Assembly: GCF_003171675.1 (NCBI RefSeq)
Contig: NZ_QFZQ01000001.1
Location: forward strand, 496,001 to 560,000
Source of the DNA: Reichenbachiella versicolor
Lineage (GTDB): Bacteria; Bacteroidota; Bacteroidia; Cytophagales; Cyclobacteriaceae
DNA length: 64,000 nt
Reading direction: 5' to 3'
The translations under genes and the position numbers were made by a program. Shown here piece by piece: positions 55,464-63,141 of this stretch. The notes beneath the pieces were generated by a model. The model did no database searches, was not told the DNA's origin, and saw only the letters and a list, made by a program, of their open reading frames with translations. The stretch's first letter is position 1, and each line of letters starts with the position of its first letter.

Positions 55464-55964
55464 ATGAAGAAGCTAGTCACAATTATTTTATTCCTTCCTA
55501 TTGGGTTAAAAGCACAAGAAAATCCATTGTCCATTTTCAAACCTCTAGAAAACTATATCTGGACGGCAGAAGGTAATTGGGGAGACGGTAGCCAATTCAA
55601 ACAGGTAATTAGTTTAGAATTTTCTCTGAATGACAAGATTGTCAAAGTAGAATCCAAAGGATTTATTGATACAGCCCAGACTCAGTTCGGGTCGAGGAAT
55701 CATGGTGTCCGACAGTATGATCAGAAGGCGAAGGCAATACGGTTTTGGGAATTTGATGTATTTGGAAACCTTACGGAAGGCACCGTTGAGAAGGAGGACA
55801 GAGATATAATCTATAAATATGTCTATGGAGGAACCTCAGTCACTGAGATATGGAAATATAAAAGTGATACGACGTATGGCTTTATTGTTGGGATATATGA
55901 AGATGGTGAATGGAAGCAGAAGTTTCTAGAAACACAGTTTGTAGGTACGGAAAAGAAGGAGTAG
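55464..55964 (+). CDS. Hypothetical exported protein
   Basis: 166 residues with a signal peptide (near LKAQ). The mature part is beta-rich with repeated aromatic strands (NYIWTAEGNWGDGSQF, FDVFGNLTEGTVEKEDRD, YKYVYGGTSVTEIWKY), a lipocalin- or DUF1579-like pattern. No family was recognised with confidence. It starts 33 bp after the truncated patatin gene. Confidence 0.7.
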   Translation: MKKLVTIILFLPIGLKAQENPLSIFKPLENYIWTAEGNWGDGSQFKQVISLEFSLNDKIVKVESKGFIDTAQTQFGSRNHGVRQYDQKAKAIRFWEFDVFGNLTEGTVEKEDRDIIYKYVYGGTSVTEIWKYKSDTTYGFIVGIYEDGEWKQKFLETQFVGTEKKE

Positions 55965-56061
55965 TCTTCATATCTTTTGAATTCAACTATTGATGCCGTG
56001 AATTAGATAAACTAGCATATCCTATATTGCAGCATTTGTCAATCAGTATAACTCAATATAA

Positions 56062-56697
56062 ATGTTTGGAATCACAAATTTTGAAGCGTTTCTACTTGCA
56101 GGAATAGTCTTGAACTTAACTCCTGGTGCGGATACGATGTATATTTTAGGAAGAAGCATATCTCAAGGGAAAAAAGCAGGCATCTTTTCAGCGCTGGGAA
56201 TAGCTACAGGAGCACTTGTTCATTGTCTCTTTGCTGTATTAGGTCTATCGATACTACTGGCTAAATCAGCTTTGGTTTTTGAAATGGTAAAATATGCAGG
56301 AGCAGCATACCTTATCTATTTGGGATTGAAAATGTTGTTTTCTAAGTCGGATGAAAAGTTTGAGCTTAGCGATATGGAGCATCAAAAAATAGATTATCGA
56401 AAGATTTACTTCTCAGGTATTTTGACGAATGTCCTGAACCCCAAAGTAGCCTTGTTTTTCCTAGCTTTCTTACCTCAATTCATCAATCCAGAGTATGCGA
56501 ATAGTTTTCTTCCTTTTTTAGTATTAGGATCAACATTTGTCACTACCGGAACTATCTGGTGTTTGACTTTAGCTATTTTCTCTTCAAAGTTATCGAATGG
56601 GCTGAGACAGAATTACTCCTTTAAAAAGTGGCTAGACAAAATCACAGGAGGAATGTTTATAGTCTTGGGAGTAAAATTGGCACTTTCAAAGAAGTAG
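56062..56697 (+). CDS. LysE-family (RhtB-like) amino-acid exporter
   Basis: A 211-residue inner-membrane protein with six predicted transmembrane helices. The N-terminal signature (LNLTPGADTMYILGRSISQG, then KKAGIFSALGIATGALVH) and the middle ILTNVLNPKVALFFLAFLPQ are diagnostic of LysE/RhtB transporters. They export amino acids or homoserine lactone-like compounds; the substrate is not readable from sequence. It appears monocistronic, with loosely spaced neighbours. Confidence 0.9.
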   Translation: MFGITNFEAFLLAGIVLNLTPGADTMYILGRSISQGKKAGIFSALGIATGALVHCLFAVLGLSILLAKSALVFEMVKYAGAAYLIYLGLKMLFSKSDEKFELSDMEHQKIDYRKIYFSGILTNVLNPKVALFFLAFLPQFINPEYANSFLPFLVLGSTFVTTGTIWCLTLAIFSSKLSNGLRQNYSFKKWLDKITGGMFIVLGVKLALSKK

Positions 56698-56795
56698 ATA
56701 TTACACTTCATTTCAAGAAATATTTTAAGATCCAGGGCTGCACATACTAATCCTGAAATTGATATGTGCTAGTGCTGACAAATGAACTTATAAGG

Positions 56796-57800
56796 ATGTA
56801 TCACCCAAGATTATACGGAGAGTTTTACGAGATGGGATTGAAGTATGGAACACTGCTAAAGGAAAAGGCAGATTTCAAACTTCCAGAAATTAGTACTCAA
56901 AAATTCGAATTTGGACTAGAGTCATACAAAGAGCTACATAGCTTTTACCCAGAAGTAGTAGAGGAGATAGAAGGATTTGCTAAAGGGATAGATGATAAGC
57001 CAGAAAACTTAGCAGCTTTTCTGTTGAGTCTTGGAATTTTCGACACCAGTGGACAATGCAGTGTGTTTGCTTTTAAAAATAAAGACTCTGTTATAGTAGG
57101 TAGAAATTATGATATGCTGTTTGAGTACAAGAAGTTCACCGAAAGCAGTCTAATCGCGCCTAAAGACAAGCTATCATACATAAGTCAATCAGATGTTTTT
57201 ATAGGTCGCTCTGATGGGATCAATGAAAAAGGACTATCGATAGCTATGTCGTTTGTCAATGGAACAACCGTTCAGCCAGGGATAGGGTTTCATTTCGTCG
57301 TAAGGAAGGTCCTTGAAAACTGTAGCACTACTCAACAAGCAATAGAACTCATTCAAAAAACTAAAGTATCCTCGGCAAACAACTTTCTGATAGCAGATAA
57401 GAACTTAGACATAGCAGTAGTAGAATCAGCACCACAAAAAAGTGTAATTCGCAGACCTATAGAGGGTGAGAGATATATCTACATTACTAATCAGTTTGTC
57501 ACCGAAGAAATGAAAGCCTTCGATCGCGGAGGTGTAGAATGGAGTAAAAGCTCAGAGAGATACAATGGGTTGAAAGATCACTTAGCGTCCATTGAAAATC
57601 TAAACTTACAAAAGGCCAAAGAGATCTTGTCAGATAAATGTGTTTGCTTGGATTTAAGGAAGGAAAAGTTTGGGACAATATGGTCCGTCGTAGCTAATTT
57701 GAATGACTTGATTATAGAAAGAGCAGAGTCCAAACCTAAGTCAACAAATTATAAACCTGAAACCAGACTTGACTGGTGGTTGAAAAAGAAACAGAAATAG
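56796..57800 (+). CDS. C45-type Ntn hydrolase (acyltransferase-like)
   Basis: About 334 residues. It has the features of the acyl-CoA:6-aminopenicillanic acid acyltransferase / C45 peptidase group: GQCSVFAFKNKDSVIVGRNY with a potential N-terminal nucleophile Cys after cleavage, then GRSDGINEKGLSIAMSF and ANNFLIADKNLDIAVVESAP. Such Ntn hydrolases cut or exchange amide bonds, and the native substrate is unknown. No signal peptide is present. The ATG at 56796 is preferred to a GTG ten codons earlier; AAGG precedes it. Confidence 0.82.
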   Translation: MYHPRLYGEFYEMGLKYGTLLKEKADFKLPEISTQKFEFGLESYKELHSFYPEVVEEIEGFAKGIDDKPENLAAFLLSLGIFDTSGQCSVFAFKNKDSVIVGRNYDMLFEYKKFTESSLIAPKDKLSYISQSDVFIGRSDGINEKGLSIAMSFVNGTTVQPGIGFHFVVRKVLENCSTTQQAIELIQKTKVSSANNFLIADKNLDIAVVESAPQKSVIRRPIEGERYIYITNQFVTEEMKAFDRGGVEWSKSSERYNGLKDHLASIENLNLQKAKEILSDKCVCLDLRKEKFGTIWSVVANLNDLIIERAESKPKSTNYKPETRLDWWLKKKQK

Positions 57801-57909
57801 GATGCACAGTAAGTACAGAGTACGCCTTCTTGCAAAGGCATTTGCTTTCAGATAATTTTGATTCAAATCAATAAAAAAGAGTTAGTCAAGGTTTACCCAT
57901 ATTAGAACA

Positions 57910-58782
57910 ATGCCAAGAGCCATTTTTGAAGATATCGTAATCGAAAAGTTTGAAGATGTTACTTCTTTGGCTTTCTGTAAATATACGAGCATTCGATTTT
58001 TCGAATTACTATTTATAGAAAAAGGCAGTGGCGTTCTGATGATCAATGATCATAGGGTAAACTATTCAGACAATCAGATTTTTATTCTAATCCCAAACGA
58101 TCAATATAAGTTTGAAATAGAAACGCCTACTACTGTGTCGGCGGTAAAGTTTCTCAACAGCTTTTTCGGAGATATGATGTCGGACGAAAATCAGGCACAG
58201 CGAAAGCAGTGGTTTAAGAAAATAGAAACTATTCTACATGCTGCCAATAGAGCATCGCATTTGGAGTTTCTGTCCAAAGTAGATGAGAGCAGTATTTTAT
58301 CATTATTCACCGTTTTATGTAACGAGTATAACGATGAGAGCTTAAAAAGTGAAACAGTTTTAAAACATACGCTCCATTCGATACTTCACATCATCTCCAG
58401 AAATGTCAACTTCGTTATCACCAATGAGGTAGATTCTAGCAGCGTCGCAGATTCTAAGATTCAAGGTATGATAAACTATATTCATTATCATATCCATGAT
58501 GCGGACAAACTATCAAAGAGAGAACTGGCCGATGAATTCAATATATCAGAGAACTATGTCAGCCAGTATTTTAAGATGAAGACTGGTATTGGTCTTAAAA
58601 AGTATATCCTTAACTATAAACTAAAACTGGCAGAAACACGCCTCAAGTATACCAATTTGACTGTTTCTGAAATATCGCACGAACTAGGGTTTACCGACAG
58701 TAGCCACCTAGACAAGACATTCATCGCATACAAAGGAATGTCCGCTAGAGCCTATCAAACTAGCATAAAAGGGTCTAAATAA
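57910..58782 (+). CDS. AraC-family transcriptional regulator
   Basis: 290 residues. The N-terminal cupin-like sensing domain (FFELLFIEKGSGVLMINDH, QIFILIPNDQYKFEI) is followed by a C-terminal two-helix-turn-helix AraC DNA-binding domain (SKRELADEFNISENYVSQYF, KYILNYKLKLAETRLKYT, VSEISHELGFTDSSHLDKTF). It is followed by an NTF2-like / enoyl-CoA hydratase pair, which it probably controls. A 14-bp direct repeat starts just after its stop codon, upstream of those genes. Confidence 0.9.
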   Translation: MPRAIFEDIVIEKFEDVTSLAFCKYTSIRFFELLFIEKGSGVLMINDHRVNYSDNQIFILIPNDQYKFEIETPTTVSAVKFLNSFFGDMMSDENQAQRKQWFKKIETILHAANRASHLEFLSKVDESSILSLFTVLCNEYNDESLKSETVLKHTLHSILHIISRNVNFVITNEVDSSSVADSKIQGMINYIHYHIHDADKLSKRELADEFNISENYVSQYFKMKTGIGLKKYILNYKLKLAETRLKYTNLTVSEISHELGFTDSSHLDKTFIAYKGMSARAYQTSIKGSK

Positions 58783-58785
58783 TCC

Positions 58786-58817
58786 AATCCTCGTTTTTTA
58801 CTAAATCCTCGTTTTTT
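58786..58817 (+). promoter_or_regulatory. 14-bp direct repeat, candidate AraC operator
   Basis: AATCCTCGTTTTTT occurs at 58786-58799 and 58804-58817 (18-bp spacing), immediately downstream of the AraC gene and about 66-97 bp before the NTF2-like start. AraC proteins often bind paired direct repeats, but binding here is inference. Confidence 0.45.
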
Positions 58818-58882
58818 CTTACCAAAGCTCGCTCTACCTCCCACGGTAGCTTTGTATTATAACTTTTAAAACAACAGTTATA

Positions 58883-59218
58883 ATGAGCAAATCACAGGAT
58901 GTTTTTGACAGCCATATGAGGGCTGTAGCTACATTAGATGCATCCAATGTAGCGGAGGATTATGCAGACGACGCGCTGTTTGTCACTCCAGACAAAACTT
59001 ATAGAGGTAAGGCAGAGATATTTGATTTCTACGAAGAGTTCTTGCCCAATTTCAAGGATTTTCAATTCAACACTATCAAGCAAGAGGCCTATGGAGACGT
59101 AGTCTATTTTGTCTGGAATGGTAAGAATAATCACATAGATGTGCAGCTGGCTACTGATACCTACATCGTCGAAGATGGGAAGATCAAGCTGCACACATTC
59201 GCTTCAGTCAATAACTAA
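58883..59218 (+). CDS. NTF2/SnoaL-like small protein
   Basis: A 111-residue single-domain protein with the cone-shaped alpha/beta fold of the NTF2/SnoaL superfamily: an N-terminal helix pair (FDSHMRAVATLDASNVAEDY), then strands DDALFVTPDKTYRGKAEIFD, DVVYFVWNG and TYIVEDGKIKLHTF. Members are isomerases, hydrolases or binding proteins. No catalytic set is obvious. It is 22 bp upstream of an enoyl-CoA hydratase-like gene and probably co-transcribed with it. Confidence 0.85.
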   Translation: MSKSQDVFDSHMRAVATLDASNVAEDYADDALFVTPDKTYRGKAEIFDFYEEFLPNFKDFQFNTIKQEAYGDVVYFVWNGKNNHIDVQLATDTYIVEDGKIKLHTFASVNN

Positions 59219-59240
59219 CAAATATTAAATATTTAAAATT

Positions 59241-60086
59241 ATGGATTACAAAAATTTCCAAACGTTCACTGCAGAGCAAAAAGGTGGGATTCTGTATGTG
59301 ACGATCAATTTCGGTCCAGTCAACGTACAAGGACAAGAAATGCTAGCAGACTTAAGTAGTCTTTGTCTAAGACTAGAGAGAGACAGAAGTGTCAAAGTAG
59401 TAGTATTCGAATCATCAAATGAAGGGTACTGGGTATGTCACTATGATACTAATCTACTGAGAGATATGTCAGAGGAAGTAGTACCGAGAAACGAAGTGAA
59501 GCTACTAGATCTACAAGCAGTATTAGAAAGATTAAGTAATGTTCCTCAGGCAACTATTGCAAAAATAGAAGGATTTGCACGTGGTGGTGGACACGAAATG
59601 GCACTAGCACTAGATATGAGATTTGCAGCTCGTGGTAAGGCTAAATTCATGCAAATGGAAGTAGGTATGGGTATCCTTCCATGTGGAGGTGGAGCTTCAA
59701 GAATGGCGCGTCAAGCTGGGCTAGGTAAGGCGCTAGAGATCATCTTGGGAGCTAGAGACTGGGATGCTGATGAAGCAGAGAAATTCGGTACGGTCAACAA
59801 GGCTTTGGATGCTGATGAAATCGGGCCATACGTGGATGCACTTGCAGAGAGAATTGCGAAGTTCCCAGCGGAGTCTATCGAAGCATGTAAGCGTGCGGTA
59901 TATGCATCTATCGATTTGCCTATAGCTGAAGCTCTTTCAGAAGAGGCTTACCAGTTGTACCAAGCGACAAGTAAAACACCAGCTATTAAACGATTCACTA
60001 TAGCTGATCAAAACGGTGCTCAGTTCGATCATGAGAATCAAAAGAACTGGGAAAACATGTTGATTGATTTACAAGAGATAAAATAA
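59241..60086 (+). CDS. Enoyl-CoA hydratase/isomerase family protein
   Basis: A 281-residue crotonase-fold protein. Typical segments: GGILYVTINFGPVNVQGQEM, VKVVVFESSNEGYWVCHYD, ATIAKIEGFARGGGHEMALA (oxyanion hole), then MEVGMGILPCGGGASRMARQ, a variant of the usual GLIPG-GG-TQRL segment. Such enzymes act on acyl-CoA thioesters, though many crotonase-like proteins have other substrates. The final 60 residues form the helical lid. It has a well-formed terminator downstream. Confidence 0.87.
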   Translation: MDYKNFQTFTAEQKGGILYVTINFGPVNVQGQEMLADLSSLCLRLERDRSVKVVVFESSNEGYWVCHYDTNLLRDMSEEVVPRNEVKLLDLQAVLERLSNVPQATIAKIEGFARGGGHEMALALDMRFAARGKAKFMQMEVGMGILPCGGGASRMARQAGLGKALEIILGARDWDADEAEKFGTVNKALDADEIGPYVDALAERIAKFPAESIEACKRAVYASIDLPIAEALSEEAYQLYQATSKTPAIKRFTIADQNGAQFDHENQKNWENMLIDLQEIK

Positions 60087-60115
60087 TTCACATTTAGGGT
60101 TCGTGAATAATTATA

Positions 60116-60146
60116 GGGATGTTCTTTCGAGAGCATTCCTTTTTTT
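60116..60146 (+). terminator. Terminator after the enoyl-CoA hydratase gene
   Basis: A 10-bp stem (GGGATGTTCT with AGAGCATTCC, two wobble pairs), a TTCG tetraloop (60126-60129), and T7. Confidence 0.85.
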
Positions 60147-60177
60147 ATCGCAGAGCGATGCCAATGGGTTTTATTCC

Positions 60178-60193
60178 CCGACCCTTGGGTCGG
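60178..60193. repeat. Perfect GC-rich hairpin CCGACCC-TT-GGGTCGG
   Basis: A 7-bp perfect stem with a 2-base loop between convergent genes, in otherwise AT-rich DNA. It follows the plus-strand terminator, and the minus-strand side lacks a T run, so it is not a classic terminator. Confidence 0.6.
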
Positions 60194-60226
60194 AGAGCTT
60201 TATTATCAATGGTCAGTTAGAGCGTA

Positions 60227-60697
60227 TTAACCTTTATACACCTGACCAGATTCGTCATAAATATCCTTCATGCTAAAGGCCTCAGGAGTGGAACCGTTTT
60301 TATTCAGTAGGTCTAACTTTTCTTTGGCCTCCATAATAGTAGGGAGGTGACCTTTTTCAATGTACCACATTACGGCTTTGTGTCCCTCTATTTCATTTGA
60401 CCATTTTTTTCTGCTTTTGAGGAAATAGCTATGGACAGTTTTGTAAGTGTATTCCTTCAAGGACTCATAGTCTTCCCAAACCGACATGTTGACAAAAATT
60501 AGCTTGTCTTCATAGGGAGTTTCCAGATCTGTAGCGGCTGCTCCACTGTCATCTTTTAGTCTCCATACGAATCCACTGCTTTCTTCAGCCAATAAGTTGA
60601 CAGGAGCAAGAAAGTCTTTAAACTCCTTGATGACTGGTGAGTCCAATTCGTCTTTTAGTCGGATGATGTTGTACTGTGCGAGTTGTTTGTTGCTCAT
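60227..60697 (-). CDS. DUF3291 domain protein
   Basis: A 156-residue protein with the ABM-like (ferredoxin-fold) pattern of DUF3291: QLAQYNIIRLKDELDSPVIK, a FVWRLKDDSG segment, LIFVNMSVWEDYESLKEY and HKAVMWYIEKGHLPTIMEAK. The fold is shared with monooxygenases such as YgiN, but no function is established. It is monocistronic between a convergent enoyl-CoA hydratase gene and an upstream exported protein. Confidence 0.88.
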   Translation of the reverse strand: MSNKQLAQYNIIRLKDELDSPVIKEFKDFLAPVNLLAEESSGFVWRLKDDSGAAATDLETPYEDKLIFVNMSVWEDYESLKEYTYKTVHSYFLKSRKKWSNEIEGHKAVMWYIEKGHLPTIMEAKEKLDLLNKNGSTPEAFSMKDIYDESGQVYKG

Positions 60698-60893
60698 GTT
60701 TTTAATTCTTGAGTTTAAGTTTTCTAACTATATCAGGCTACTAGTGTTGAAATGCTTTCTAGGTATTGATTGTTGCTTAGCTAAGTAGACAATTTTTAGT
60801 TTTTGAAAGAGCATATTTATTAGCATTATACATAACAGATACAAACTGCTAAGTCTGTATCTGCAATATTGTTTGTCATCTGAAATTCAAAGG

Positions 60894-61229
60894 TTACTCC
60901 GTCTTTTTAAATACGTAAGTATGAACGATAGCATTGTCAGAATTGCCACCATTACTAGTGACCAATTCATACCCTTGACTTTTGAGTTCATTGATCTTCT
61001 TCAATATCAAAGCAGCATTTTCTCCAAGCTTTTTCTTTTTAAGACCTAGTAACGGAATCTCTTCAAGTTTCCCATCAGGATAGGCTATTGATATTTGTGA
61101 AGGCCAAAATATAGTTGTTTCCACAGTTCGCATGATAAGGTATTCACCTTCGGCTTGCGCTTTGAGTGAAGCAGTAGAGAACATAAGGCCGAGTATTGCG
61201 GCTAAGAAGATAATTTTTCGATTTTTCAT
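60894..61229 (-). CDS. Hypothetical exported small protein
   Basis: 111 residues with a signal peptide (SLKAQ). The mature part is about 87 residues (EYLIMRTVETTIFWPSQISI, LGLKKKKLGENAALILKK, YELVTSNGGNSDNAIVHTYV) with one beta-alpha-beta pattern. No family recognised. Monocistronic, with a start 324 bp from the DUF6261 gene's end. Confidence 0.7.
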   Translation of the reverse strand: MKNRKIIFLAAILGLMFSTASLKAQAEGEYLIMRTVETTIFWPSQISIAYPDGKLEEIPLLGLKKKKLGENAALILKKINELKSQGYELVTSNGGNSDNAIVHTYVFKKTE

Positions 61230-61553
61230 GTTTGTTAATTGATAAAATGGTTAAATGAAGTTAGTAATGATTCCCCCCTGTATTGAGGTGCGTGAAGATG
61301 TGGGTTTTATCTAAATATCGACACTATTTTTTTGTTATTAATTCCTAAAGAGTAGGTAGATCTTTCGCTATCCTTTTTAAAGTAGGCAGGTAAAGTATAT
61401 CGATCAAGGCAAAATGGTATTTTCCATTCTTATGTTTACCGAAGCATTCTATATGAAGTTACTCGCTCGACTTGTTTTGATGTAGCTAAGCTGGTTTGGT
61501 GCTATATCCTCAAAAAAAGCACCCCATCCGAGGTGCTTTTAGTTTCTAAATAC
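61230..61553. other. Intergenic region
   Basis: 324 bp; no supported gene. It holds the promoter region of the exported protein (minus strand) and the terminator of DUF6261 at its right end. Confidence 0.55.
61515..61540 (-). terminator. Terminator after the DUF6261 gene
   Basis: A stem AAAAGCACC (61515-61523) with GGTGCTTTT (61532-61540) and a short loop; T-rich on the minus strand side (GCTTTTTTT). Confidence 0.7.
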
Positions 61554-62282
61554 TTACCCCTCCACTTCAGTTTCGGAGTTGTTCTTTTTGCGCTTGTCGA
61601 GGATCTGATTGTAGCTATTGATAATACCATTGAGCTCAGCTATAGCTGTGGTGAAAGGCTCAGTGCCTTTCTTGATGGTATTCAAAGCCGTGATCATGTC
61701 TCTGAGCGTATAGTACTCGCTCATCATGGCGTTGCGCTTTTCTTTGACGCTCTCAGGAGATTCGTTGACCATGCTCTTGTTACGAGCTATGTATAGATCA
61801 CTGAAAGCCACATTGGCACTCTCTATTTCGGTAATCCAGCTAGAGAGGTTTAGCGCTGTGATCGCCTCGCTCATTTCCGGTTTGGTCTTGATATCAGAGA
61901 TCAGACTAGTCAGTGTACCCGTCTGTTCCTGATAGTTTTGACGCGCTATTCCCGAGCCGTAGAGGCCGATCTGTTTCGATAGGTTATCAGCATGGGCTTT
62001 GAGAGACTCGTCATAGTGGTAAGTGTATCCACTGACAACGGTGCTAAATCCCGTAAAAGCCGAATCTCGACGTGTGTCCTCAGACTCTAGATCCTTAGTG
62101 AGCGCATTGCCAAGTTCAGGTTTCATAAGTATCACCAGTTCATCAGAGCTGCTTTTGAGTGCTTCATACTCAGCTGCTATTTGCATGACGGCAGGATCAT
62201 GAGAAAAAGTGACTTTGAGAAAGTCGATGATGAACTGTGAGAATTCGGTGTTGCGTAGTTTGCTTAAATCAATGCTATTCAT
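61554..62282 (-). CDS. DUF6261 family protein
   Basis: A 242-residue, almost entirely helical, soluble protein without signal peptide. DUF6261 signs are YHYDESLKAHADNLSKQIGL, a YGSGIARQNYQEQTGTLTSL segment and WITEIESANVAFSDLYIAR, and it ends in a basic helix (LDKRKKNN). The function of the family is not established. Its own leader on the minus strand starts with an array of 41-bp hairpin units 54 bp away, an unusual 5' environment. Confidence 0.82.
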   Translation of the reverse strand: MNSIDLSKLRNTEFSQFIIDFLKVTFSHDPAVMQIAAEYEALKSSSDELVILMKPELGNALTKDLESEDTRRDSAFTGFSTVVSGYTYHYDESLKAHADNLSKQIGLYGSGIARQNYQEQTGTLTSLISDIKTKPEMSEAITALNLSSWITEIESANVAFSDLYIARNKSMVNESPESVKEKRNAMMSEYYTLRDMITALNTIKKGTEPFTTAIAELNGIINSYNQILDKRKKNNSETEVEG

Positions 62283-62335
62283 AGCGATTATTTACTGGTT
62301 ATTAAATAAAAATTAAAAATCGTAGTTGTTTAGTG

Positions 62336-62640
62336 GAGTCGGTCTTACCCGACGGTCTGCCATAGGTTGAATAAAGGTGTCGGGTCTTACCCGACGGGTC
62401 GCTGCAGGCTGCAGGAAGGTTTCGGGTCTACCCGACAGGCCGCTGCAGGCTGCAGGAAGGTTTCGGTTCCACCCGACAGGCCGCTGCAGGCTGCAGGAAG
62501 GTTTCGGGTCCACCCGACAGGTCGCTGCAAGCTGCAGGAAGGTTTCGGGTCTACCCGACGAGCCGCTGCAAGCTGCAGGAAGGTTTCGGGTTCATCCGAA
62601 AAGTCGTTGTCCTCTACATCAATGCATCGGATATACCCGA
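62336..62640 (-). repeat. Tandem 41-bp GC-rich hairpin array upstream of DUF6261
   Basis: The anchor ACCCGAC or variant occurs at 62347, 62389, 62430, 62471, 62512, 62553, 62594 (ATCCGAA) and 62635 (ACCCGAT): one step of 42 bp, then 41 bp throughout. Units at 62400, 62441, 62482, 62523 and 62564 begin CGCTGCAGGCTGCAGG or a variant. Each unit folds as two hairpins, CTGCA-GGC/AGC-TGCAG and TCGGGT-NN-ACCCGA. Outer units are degenerate but mostly keep the second hairpin. There are no unique spacers, so it is not CRISPR. Confidence 0.88.
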
Positions 62641-62720
62641 TAGGGCTCGATTGTGATGGTGTAAAGAAATATTCGGAAACTGAAGGTATGTTCATCAGAG
62701 TTAGGTGTTTTAGATATGTT

Positions 62721-62736
62721 TCGTCCTGTAGGACGA
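62721..62736. repeat. Hairpin TCGTCC-TGTA-GGACGA, REP-like
   Basis: A perfect 6-bp stem and 4-base loop, about 80 bp outside the 41-bp array. Similar TCGTCC/GGACGA palindromes are recalled as dispersed repeats in Bacteroidota; whether this is one of them cannot be decided from one copy. Confidence 0.45.
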
Positions 62737-63141
62737 GGGAGTATTCTATCATGAATTCAATGCTGGTTTAGTAGGTTCAGAATGAATTCCCTCAAATGCT
62801 GCCTGCAAATTAGTCATTTATTTGAATAGGGCAAGCTTGGGAGGAGTGATCTATGCCCTTTTGCTAAGTAGGAGGATTTAATATCAGGTTTCAGTTAAGG
62901 TTAAGTCGGATAGGGATTAATGGAAATTAAAAGGATACCATCTGCCAGTAGGAGTGGAGATTTTTTCACTAAGTATAGTGATGCAATGGAGATATATTTC
63001 TCCATTATAGAATTTTATTTAATTTCGCTCTCGAAAAAGGAGGTCTGTAGAGTAGATCAATGACCTCCGTGCCACATCGAAAGCTCTGGTAATGAGCCAC
63101 CTGTTAATTAATTCTTATATTTATACAGTAAATGTATTAGG

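Larger units (their letters stand above)
62283..63141. other. Intergenic region with hairpin array
   Basis: 859 bp between the divergent DUF6261 and sensor-kinase genes. It contains the 41-bp array (62336-62640), a separate perfect hairpin at 62721-62736, then about 400 bp with no visible structure or gene. Overlapping frames through the array are by-products of the repeat. Confidence 0.6.

Noticed and set aside
62336-62640. CRISPR array or integron cassette array
   Set aside because: Units are contiguous with no unique spacers, there is no cas gene, no integrase and no attC-like layout with cassettes.
62313-62771. Several overlapping open frames on both strands across the 41-bp array, up to 134 codons
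   Set aside because: They arise from a stop-free 41-bp repeat read in rotating frames; the products are low-complexity and mutually exclusive.
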